A DNA stretch of 6,832 nt, taken from assembly GCA_023663915.1 (NCBI GenBank), contig JAMPGN010000224.1:1-6832 (forward strand). The letters are read 5' to 3'. Origin of the DNA: Eubacterium sp. Its GTDB lineage: Bacteria > Bacillota_A > Clostridia > Lachnospirales > Lachnospiraceae. Positions 1 to 5,460 of this stretch are shown one piece after another. The notes beneath the pieces are model-generated. The model saw nothing but the letters and a program-made list of their open reading frames with translations, did not search any database and was not told where the DNA came from. The position numbers and the translations under genes are program-made. Numbering within the stretch: the stretch's first letter is position 1; each line of letters starts with the position of its first letter.

Positions 1-29
1 AGGATAAATTATTTTACTTCAAACTATTT

Positions 30-1670
30 TTATCGCTTTAACAAATGCAACTTTTTAGCAAAATGCACCAACATCGTGCCTTTGGGGAAAGCTTTCAGTT
101 CCTTCTCCGTCACTCCGCCCATGAGGAGAACCAGCGCAAAGTAAATCAGTGCGCCGACGCCAATCGCAACGATCAGCACAATCCTGCTGACAGGTACTAC
201 CATATACAACACATGATATACCACATACGCTGCCACGCTCATCACAAGCGAAGCTATGAATGGTATAATGAAAGTCCGCACAACCTCCTGCCGGTATCCA
301 AGATGTTTTCCGACAGAAATCTGGTTTAAGATGCACATCACAAGTGAATAAATGATATTCGCACACGCGAGGGCATACAGATTCAGATCCGTAAACCACA
401 AAAGAACCACCAGCCCTGCCGCCTGAACCGCCAGAGCAACCGCCGAGTGAATCACCGGCGTGTTTACCTTGCCGATTCCCTGTAATACCGCATTCGTCAG
501 CGTGGACAGGCAATACAGAATTACCGTGACGGCAAGCACTGCCAGAAGTCCCGCCGCCTGATCTAGAGAATCTTTCTGTGGAAAAATAAAGTGCATGATC
601 GGCTTTGCCAAAACCGTCAATCCTGCCGCTGCAGGTATGGCAATCAGCATCGTCATACGGATCGCCTTAGATACCTGCCCCCTCGTCTTCTTATACTCTT
701 TGCGGACGAACGATGTGGAAACGCCCGGTATCGTCGCTGAGGACATTGCCGACGCGATGGCAATCGGGATATTGACGACAGAGATTGCCTGTGTGTTAAA
801 AATACCGTAGTCAATATGTGCCGTCACCGAATCGACCTTCTGATAATCAATCAGAATCCCATAATAAATGCTCATATTGACCACCGTAGAGCAATTATAG
901 ATAAAAGTGCTTAAAATAAACGGCGTGACGATGGTAAAGATCGTCTTAAAAATCTCCCCGTAACTGTCCGTCCTGCCGCTTCTGTCATGTTCCGCCCGCC
1001 GGTTGAGCATCTTGCGGTTTAGCATATACATGCCGAACATAAAAAGCAAAGCAGTCAAAACTCCCGCTCCCGTGCCCAGCGCGCTTCCAGACGCGCCGTA
1101 AATCGCCTGCGTCGTTGTGCTTTCATCCGCTACCATTCTGATCAGCAGATAAGCCGCACCGATGCTGACTGCTGCATTCATGATCTGTTCTAAAATCTGT
1201 GACAGGGAAGTGTGTACCATGGAACCATGCGCCTGAAAATAACCACGGAACACACCCAGAAACCCCGACAAAAAAATCGTCGGGGCAAACACCCTTAGCA
1301 CCGCGATTGAATTGACGCTTGTGCGCATAAAGATAGGCGCCGCCACAAATGTAACAATCGACGCTGCGCCGCCGACTACAAGCACATACAAAAGCGCACA
1401 CTGAAAAACTCTCTGCGCATTACGGTACTCCTTAAAGGCAAGTTTCTGCGCAATCACTTTGGAAATTGCCGACGGTATACTATAGGAAGAGATCAGCAGA
1501 ATGATCGTATAAATATTGATCGCCGTGGAATAGTATCCGTTACCTTCCAGCCCGATAATACTTAAAAGCGGACTTCGATAGATCAGGCTGATCACTTTGA
1601 CGATCATGCCCGATGCCGCAAGAATCCCCGCTTGGAGCACAAAATTATTCTTTTTCTTTTGTTCGTTCAT
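30..1670 (-). CDS. SpoVB/MurJ-like lipid-linked glycan flippase (MOP superfamily membrane protein)
   Basis: A 546-residue polytopic membrane protein with about 12-14 hydrophobic segments from residue 10 to 518 and a short basic C-terminal tail. Family signatures seen are GLEGNGYY (40-47), FRGYFQAHGSM followed by SQILEQ (141-162) and LQGIGK (396-401), all typical of the SpoVB/YtgP branch of the MATE/MOP exporters. Known members flip lipid-linked oligosaccharide or peptidoglycan precursors across the cytoplasmic membrane; SpoVB itself acts in spore cortex synthesis. Length is near the family norm (about 500-550). The ATG is fixed by GGAGGG six bases upstream. The gene follows the glgA terminator, so it is probably transcribed separately or by read-through; its leader holds two hairpins. 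Whether it serves the spore cortex, the vegetative wall or an exopolysaccharide cannot be told from sequence, so no symbol is given. The gene is complete. Confidence 0.9.
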   Translation of the reverse strand: MNEQKKKNNFVLQAGILAASGMIVKVISLIYRSPLLSIIGLEGNGYYSTAINIYTIILLISSYSIPSAISKVIAQKLAFKEYRNAQRVFQCALLYVLVVGGAASIVTFVAAPIFMRTSVNSIAVLRVFAPTIFLSGFLGVFRGYFQAHGSMVHTSLSQILEQIMNAAVSIGAAYLLIRMVADESTTTQAIYGASGSALGTGAGVLTALLFMFGMYMLNRKMLNRRAEHDRSGRTDSYGEIFKTIFTIVTPFILSTFIYNCSTVVNMSIYYGILIDYQKVDSVTAHIDYGIFNTQAISVVNIPIAIASAMSSATIPGVSTSFVRKEYKKTRGQVSKAIRMTMLIAIPAAAGLTVLAKPIMHFIFPQKDSLDQAAGLLAVLAVTVILYCLSTLTNAVLQGIGKVNTPVIHSAVALAVQAAGLVVLLWFTDLNLYALACANIIYSLVMCILNQISVGKHLGYRQEVVRTFIIPFIASLVMSVAAYVVYHVLYMVVPVSRIVLIVAIGVGALIYFALVLLMGGVTEKELKAFPKGTMLVHFAKKLHLLKR

Positions 1671-1676
1671 GTGCTT

Positions 1677-1682
1677 CCCTCC
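1677..1682 (-). promoter_or_regulatory. Ribosome binding site of the flippase gene
   Basis: GGAGGG on the minus strand, six bases before the ATG at 1670. It confirms the start and lies just downstream of the leader hairpins, so folding there could affect access to it. Confidence 0.8.
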
Positions 1683-1691
1683 GGGTTACAA

Positions 1692-1710
1692 AATTGAGCT
1701 TCGCTCAATT
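1692..1710 (-). repeat. Leader hairpin 1 with GAA triloop
   Basis: Perfect inverted repeat: AATTGAGC, loop GAA, GCTCAATT when read on the minus strand, followed by two more T residues. The stem is 8 bp. It sits about 10 bases before the ribosome binding site of the flippase gene. The AATTTT end makes a weak terminator or attenuator possible, but the T-run is short. The tip is GCGAAGC. Confidence 0.7.
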
Positions 1711-1711
1711 G

Positions 1712-1733
1712 CGAGATTCGCTTCGCGAACTCG
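1712..1733 (-). repeat. Leader hairpin 2 with GAA triloop
   Basis: On the minus strand CGAG plus TTCGC, loop GAA, then GCGAA, a single bulged T and CTCG. The stem is about 9 bp with one bulge. It has the same GCGAAGC tip as hairpin 1 and is separated from it by one base, so the two would stack as tandem stem-loops in the leader of the flippase mRNA. Confidence 0.65.
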
Positions 1734-1760
1734 AAATTTGCGTAGGAATTTCCTATAGTA

Positions 1761-1789
1761 TAAAAAGAGCAAGCCAAACGACTTGCTCT
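1761..1789 (-). terminator. Rho-independent terminator of glgA
   Basis: On the minus strand AGAGCAAG, an 8-base loop, CTTGCTCT, then TTTTTATA. It is a perfect 8-bp stem followed by a T-run, about 30 bases after the glgA stop codon. It should end most transcripts coming from glgA before the flippase gene. Confidence 0.88.
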
Positions 1790-1819
1790 GTTATTCTGTA
1801 AGTATCCGATCCGTTCCAA

Positions 1820-3265
1820 TTAACCGATCAGCCAGTCATACATCTCCTGATATTTCTCTGCAGATACATGCCATGAATAATCTACTGCCATCGCCCTGTC
1901 AACAATCTTATTCCACTCACGCTTCTTATCGTAGAATATATGCTCCGCATAACGGATCGTGCCAAGCATCTCATGTGCGTTGTAATTGGTAAAGCTGAAT
2001 CCTGTGCCTGTTCCTTCATATTCATTATATGGCTGTACGGTATCTTTCAGACCACCCGTTTCACGCACAATCGGCACTGTCCCATAGCGCAGGGACATCA
2101 ACTGGCTTAAGCCGCACGGCTCAAACAGCGACGGCATTAAGAACGCATCACTCGCCGCATAGATCTTGTGTGACAATGCATCGGAATAATAAATATTCGC
2201 CGATACCTTACCATGATACTTCCAGTCGAAATGACGGAACATATTCTCGTACTGCTCCTCGCCTGTCCCCAAAACAACAATCCGCACATTGTCCTGACAG
2301 AGTTCGTCCATGACATAAGCGATCAAGTCAAAACCTTTCTGGTCTGTCAGCCGGGATACAATACCGATCAGCATCGCTTTGTCATCCTGATTCAGCCCAA
2401 GTTCTGCCTGTAATGCACGTTTGTTCTTGATCTTCTCCTTACGGAAGTTCACTGCATTGTAATGATTCTCAATAAAGCTGTCCGTCTCCGGGTTAAACTC
2501 CTCATAGTCGATACCGTTGACGATTCCGCGCAGGTCTCTCGCCCTCGCGCACATAAGCCCGTCAAGACCCTCGCCGTAGAACGCCGTCTTGATCTCCTCG
2601 GCGTAAGTGTCGCTGACCGTCGTGATCGCATCCGCATACACCAGCCCGCCTTTTAAGAGATTCGCGTCCTTATACGCTTCCAATTTATCCGAAGTAAAGA
2701 AATAATCCGGAAGCCCCGTGATCTCCTTAACCTCTTTCACGCTCCACTTTCCTTGGAATTTCAAGTTGTGGATCGTCATGACGGTCTTGATTCCCCGATA
2801 GAAATCGCCGCCCTGGAATCTCTCTTTGAGATACACAGGGATCAATCCAGTCTGCCAGTCATGACAGTGAATCAGATCCGGTCTGAAATCGATCACCGGC
2901 AGGATAGACAACGCCGCTTTACAGAAAAACGCATATTTCTCGATCTCGAACAAAGCATTGTCGCCATAAGGCTTGAAACCGCCGAATAATCCCTCATTGT
3001 CAATGAAATAGTACTTCACTCCGTCCTCTTCGGCTTCCATAATGCCGACATACTCTTCTTTCCAGTGGAAATCCATATAGAAATGAGTCTTGTACGTGAG
3101 TTTATCCTTCATCTCCTGCTTCATGCAGGTATATTTGGGAAGAATTACCCTAATATCAAAATACTCCTTGTCTATACATTTCGGCAGAGATCCCACAACG
3201 TCTGCCAAACCGCCTGTTTTAATAAAAGGAACACCTTCTGACGCAACAAACAAAATATTTTTCAT
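1820..3265 (-). CDS. glgA: Glycogen synthase (ADP-glucose:starch/glycogen glucosyltransferase, GT5)
   Basis: A 481-residue cytoplasmic enzyme that adds glucose from ADP-glucose to the non-reducing ends of alpha-1,4-glucan. It has the two-domain GT-B layout: an N-terminal GT5 domain with the ADP-glucose-binding KTGGL at 16-20 and HDWQTG at 135-140, then a C-terminal GT1-like domain with GIVNGID (247-253), SRLTDQKG (304-311), FEPCGLSQ with the conserved glutamate (381-388) and RETGGLKDT (401-409). Length matches bacterial GlgA (about 475-485). The frame is open for 25 more codons upstream, but MKNILFVASE is the family N-terminus and GGAGGG lies five bases before it. No other glg genes (glgB, glgC, glgD, glgP) are in the window, so this glgA is not in a visible glycogen operon. 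It has its own TATAAT element and its own terminator, which suggests a monocistronic unit. Confidence 0.97.
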   Translation of the reverse strand: MKNILFVASEGVPFIKTGGLADVVGSLPKCIDKEYFDIRVILPKYTCMKQEMKDKLTYKTHFYMDFHWKEEYVGIMEAEEDGVKYYFIDNEGLFGGFKPYGDNALFEIEKYAFFCKAALSILPVIDFRPDLIHCHDWQTGLIPVYLKERFQGGDFYRGIKTVMTIHNLKFQGKWSVKEVKEITGLPDYFFTSDKLEAYKDANLLKGGLVYADAITTVSDTYAEEIKTAFYGEGLDGLMCARARDLRGIVNGIDYEEFNPETDSFIENHYNAVNFRKEKIKNKRALQAELGLNQDDKAMLIGIVSRLTDQKGFDLIAYVMDELCQDNVRIVVLGTGEEQYENMFRHFDWKYHGKVSANIYYSDALSHKIYAASDAFLMPSLFEPCGLSQLMSLRYGTVPIVRETGGLKDTVQPYNEYEGTGTGFSFTNYNAHEMLGTIRYAEHIFYDKKREWNKIVDRAMAVDYSWHVSAEKYQEMYDWLIG

Positions 3266-3270
3266 GCTAA

Positions 3271-3276
3271 CCCTCC
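3271..3276 (-). promoter_or_regulatory. Ribosome binding site that decides the glgA start
   Basis: GGAGGG five bases before the ATG at 3265. The further upstream ATG codons in frame (to 3340) lack such a site and lie before or around the putative -10 element, so they are rejected. Confidence 0.85.
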
Positions 3277-3284
3277 AAGATATT

Positions 3285-3296
3285 GATTGTCCAATC
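3285..3296. repeat. Inverted repeat GATTG-TC-CAATC in the glgA leader
   Basis: A perfect 5+5 bp palindrome with a 2-base spacer, between the glgA -10 element and its ribosome binding site. A related ATTG-G-CAAT sits upstream of the -10 at 3333-3341. Size and place fit a protein-binding operator, but no regulator is identified. Confidence 0.45.
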
Positions 3297-3316
3297 GAAA
3301 CTAACTCATAGAATCT

Positions 3317-3322
3317 ATTATA
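3317..3322 (-). promoter_or_regulatory. Putative -10 element of the glgA promoter
   Basis: A perfect TATAAT on the minus strand, about 52 bases before the glgA ATG. No good TTGACA-like -35 lies 16-18 bases upstream (TTTTAT at 17), so it may need an activator. It fits a transcript leader of about 45 bases. Confidence 0.5.
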
Positions 3323-3373
3323 CAGCATTTTGATTGGCAATAAAAGGGTTAATTTTCAAAAAAATGCACAAGC

Positions 3374-3892
3374 CTATTCACGGTACTGTAATCTTATCTT
3401 ATCCGCGATCAAAGCAATAAATTCTGAATTGGTCGGTTTGCCTTTGCCCGTATTGATCGTATAACCGAACAGCGCATCCAGCGTTTCCATTCTTCCCCGC
3501 GACCACGCCACCTCAATCGCATGCCGGATCGCGCGCTCCACGCGGCTCGGCGTCGTCTGGTATTTCTTGGCTATCGTAGGATACAGTACTTTGGTGATCG
3601 AGCCAAGCATCTCCACATCCTGCACAGACATCATGATTGCTTCCCGCAGGTATTGATAGCCCTTGATGTGCGCCGGAACGCCGATCTCGTGTATCATGTC
3701 CGTCACATCTTTTTCCAGATCACGCGTCACGCCTGTCTGTATCAGCGGATCGACGATCTTGATATCTTCCTCTTTCGTCCCTGAGGGAACGGTTATCATG
3801 ATCTGAAATTCCTTGTTCGCGCTGATTAAGTTATTCAGAATCCGGTAAAATTGTTCCTCGTCCCTTGAAGCTGTTACATTTAATGTCTCCAT
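3374..3892 (-). CDS. Spo0A-like transcription factor lacking a working receiver domain
   Basis: A 172-residue protein. Residues 58-172 are a full Spo0A C-terminal DNA-binding domain with [10 protein letters not shown] (70-79), [10 protein letters not shown] (96-105), the recognition helix [15 protein letters not shown] (116-130) and KPTNSEFIA (152-160), nearly the same as in B. subtilis Spo0A. Normal Spo0A has about 260-270 residues with a phosphorylated receiver in front. Here residues 1-38 ([14 protein letters not shown]... to VPSG) align well with strand 1, helix 1 and strand 2 of that receiver. The rest, including the phosphorylated Asp, the conserved Thr and Lys, is missing, and one of the two N-terminal acidic residues is Arg (R10). 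GGAGGA five bases upstream fixes the start, and no receiver is encoded upstream, so this is not a frameshifted full gene. It probably binds 0A-box-like DNA independently of the phosphorelay, as a second regulator or an antagonist of the true Spo0A (inference). Confidence 0.9.
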   Translation of the reverse strand: METLNVTASRDEEQFYRILNNLISANKEFQIMITVPSGTKEEDIKIVDPLIQTGVTRDLEKDVTDMIHEIGVPAHIKGYQYLREAIMMSVQDVEMLGSITKVLYPTIAKKYQTTPSRVERAIRHAIEVAWSRGRMETLDALFGYTINTGKGKPTNSEFIALIADKIRLQYRE

Positions 3893-3897
3893 AGTAT

Positions 3898-3903
3898 TCC
3901 TCC
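3898..3903 (-). promoter_or_regulatory. Ribosome binding site of the spo0A-like gene
   Basis: GGAGGA five bases before the ATG at 3892. It matters because it shows that the short N-terminus is the true start and not an artefact of a broken longer gene. Confidence 0.85.
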
Positions 3904-3950
3904 ATATAAAATTCCCTTACTACAGTTCTCCCGCCGGTATATTGACTACT

Positions 3951-3957
3951 TCCGACA
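3951..3957 (-). promoter_or_regulatory. Possible 0A-box-like site at the spo0A-like promoter
   Basis: TGTCGGA on the minus strand differs from the 0A box TGTCGAA at one position. It falls at the expected transcription start of the TATAAT element at 3964-3969, where binding would repress. A 6-of-7 match is weak by itself; its place before a spo0A-like gene is the reason to list it. Confidence 0.25.
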
Positions 3958-3963
3958 TAAACC

Positions 3964-3969
3964 ATTATA
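3964..3969 (-). promoter_or_regulatory. Putative -10 element of the spo0A-like gene
   Basis: A perfect TATAAT on the minus strand, 71 bases before the ATG at 3892 and inside the 120-bp gap after the small membrane gene. The -35 region is poor (TTCCAT at 17 bases). Confidence 0.45.
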
Positions 3970-4012
3970 AACAATGAAAGAATGCTATGGAACCTTAAGG
4001 CATCGCACAAGA

Positions 4013-4150
4013 CTATGCGTCATATTCACGCTTTAATTCTTCCCGTATCTTCCTGCCTGCCGTCCTGCGGTAAATGATGCCCGCCGCAAACAGGATCACG
4101 GCGAGGGCAATCATAATCATTCCCACTGTCAATACGATTATTCCGCTCAT
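4013..4150 (-). CDS. Small single-span membrane protein, 45 residues, function unknown
   Basis: A 45-codon frame starting MSGIIVLTVG and ending REYDA. Residues 4-27 form one long hydrophobic helix (Ile, Val, Leu, Met, Ala), followed by a charged tail rich in Arg and Lys (YRRTAGRKIREELKREYD), which by the positive-inside rule should face the cytoplasm. It starts seven bases after AAGAGGAGG, one of the strongest ribosome binding sites in the window. It lies 45 bp after the stop of the TPR gene with no terminator between, so it is likely co-transcribed with it. I do not recognise the family. It could be a small partner or anchor for the TPR membrane proteins or an independent small protein. The ribosome site, membrane helix and operon position make it real; the function is open. 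Confidence 0.78.
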   Translation of the reverse strand: MSGIIVLTVGMIMIALAVILFAAGIIYRRTAGRKIREELKREYDA

Positions 4151-4157
4151 TGTCTTG

Positions 4158-4166
4158 CCTCCTCTT
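4158..4166 (-). promoter_or_regulatory. Strong ribosome binding site of the small membrane gene
   Basis: AAGAGGAGG seven bases before the ATG at 4150. This is the main evidence that the 45-codon frame is translated. Confidence 0.8.
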
Positions 4167-4195
4167 ATTGCTTCGCATGGCTGCCGGTTCGTTTG

Positions 4196-5404
4196 CTAAT
4201 AGCAGCGATATGTAACTGTTCTGATAACCCCGTTTTCATCACATTGCACATCAATGCTATGCGACGCTCTTCTTTCCCCCGTATAAGTCATTGGCGGTTC
4301 AAAAGTCAGATCACACCGTGTACCATAATCATCCATTTTGGTCTCCTGATAAACGCCCCTGTATTCATCCGTCCTAAAAACCCAGCTCTCGCTATTCTCG
4401 CCAGCGCCAAATGACCTGCTCGGATATTCGCCGTCTTCCGGAACAGAAAACATATTATTTTCCTGTTCCAGCAGCAAACCTTTTTCCTGAATCTGGGCGA
4501 TCTGCATCACGCTGCACCAGTCTTCGTAAGAATTACCCGGTCTGACCGGCACGTTAAGCCCTTCATAATCGGGGAGCGGTTCGTAATAACCATTCAGCGT
4601 AAGGGAAGACTCCATCCTTCTGCCTTCATAGTAACCTACCTTATAATCCCATGCGGATGAGTCCACATACAATTCACAGGCATAGCGGCTGTCGTCATAT
4701 GTACGGGTATTGATAAAATAAGAGGAAGAGCCATCTGCCGCAGGTTCCTGAAAAATAGGTTCCGTCCCATCCGTCCTTTCATAGCCTTCCCCGGTCGGAT
4801 ACAGTCCTCTCATTTCCGCGAAATGATCATCCATCAGGTCATAGCCTCTCACCGTAATGTCCTGCAGGCGAAAAGGAAACGCAATGATACCGCTTGCACG
4901 CTGCTCTTCCTCTGCCTGCTGCTGCGCACTTTGTGTAATTTCCTCTATTTTGAGATAAATCTTCTCACTTCCTAAAAGATCATAGCCTTCTTCCAGAATT
5001 ACTACCGCCTGTTCAAAGTCGCCGTCGTCTATGTAAATCTGCGCATAATCCAGATAAAACTGCTCCGCCGCACTCCAGACGCCGCCTGCTCCGGGAACTG
5101 CCTGCAGCGCCGTCCCATAAGTCGCCGCTACCTGCTCGTAATCTCCCATGCCGACATAGGCTTTTGCCTTGCCGATGTATGCCCTCTCGTTCATCGGGTC
5201 GATTGCGATCGCCTTATCAAACTCCACGACCGCTTGCGCGTAATTCTGTTCTTCCAGATATTTCTCACCTAAGTCAAGCTGTCTTGACAGGCGGTTTGCT
5301 GGACGATTGAAAAGAATCATTCCGACAAGAAAGGCGGCGGCAATAAGTAATAATGCGAATATGATTATGATATTGTTTTTTCTCTTTTCTTTCTGTTCTT
5401 TCAT
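4196..5404 (-). CDS. Membrane-anchored TPR protein with an unknown C-terminal domain
   Basis: 402 residues. A short basic N-terminus (MKEQKEKRKN) precedes one membrane helix (about 11-32), with no lipobox cysteine, so it is likely a type II anchor with the rest outside the cell. Residues 38-145 hold about three TPR-like units, the clearest being LDLGEKYLEEQNYAQAVVEF then DKAIAIDP (43-70). A Gln/Glu-rich linker (156-170) leads to an unrecognised domain of about 230 residues (172-402), rich in Tyr, Asp and Gly, with five cysteines (243, 297, 364, 388, 401), which may be extracellular. TPRs bind proteins, so a scaffold or envelope role is possible. The frame is open for 31 more codons upstream, but AGAGGGG lies eight bases before the chosen ATG and the upstream part would overlap the previous gene. 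It is a paralogue of the next gene upstream over the first ~120 residues after the helix. Confidence 0.85.
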   Translation of the reverse strand: MKEQKEKRKNNIIIIFALLLIAAAFLVGMILFNRPANRLSRQLDLGEKYLEEQNYAQAVVEFDKAIAIDPMNERAYIGKAKAYVGMGDYEQVAATYGTALQAVPGAGGVWSAAEQFYLDYAQIYIDDGDFEQAVVILEEGYDLLGSEKIYLKIEEITQSAQQQAEEEQRASGIIAFPFRLQDITVRGYDLMDDHFAEMRGLYPTGEGYERTDGTEPIFQEPAADGSSSYFINTRTYDDSRYACELYVDSSAWDYKVGYYEGRRMESSLTLNGYYEPLPDYEGLNVPVRPGNSYEDWCSVMQIAQIQEKGLLLEQENNMFSVPEDGEYPSRSFGAGENSESWVFRTDEYRGVYQETKMDDYGTRCDLTFEPPMTYTGERRASHSIDVQCDENGVIRTVTYRCY

Positions 5405-5412
5405 GGTGTGTG

Positions 5413-5419
5413 CCCCTCT
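5413..5419 (-). promoter_or_regulatory. Ribosome binding site that decides the start of the second TPR gene
   Basis: AGAGGGG eight bases before the ATG at 5404. The longer frame up to 5497 would overlap the end of the upstream gene and has no comparable site. Confidence 0.65.
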
Positions 5420-5460
5420 AGGTTTTTGATATATGCATCGTCTTCGGTCTTTTAAGAAAA

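Noticed and set aside
1751..1765. TATACT/CTATAG as a -10 element for the flippase gene
   Set aside because: It overlaps the T-run of the glgA terminator and no acceptable -35 is found at 16-18 bases.
3266..3340. Longer glgA start with 25 extra residues
   Set aside because: The extra part overlaps the putative promoter, has no ribosome site and does not match the GlgA N-terminus, which begins MKNILFVASE.
3356..3373. T-run after the spo0A-like gene as a terminator
   Set aside because: Seven T residues are present on the minus strand, but no convincing GC-rich stem precedes them, so it is not called.
3980..4012. CCTTAAGG palindrome and ATGC...GCAT repeat after the small membrane gene
   Set aside because: The stem is A/T-rich and short with no T-run behind it, so it is neither a terminator nor a clear operator.
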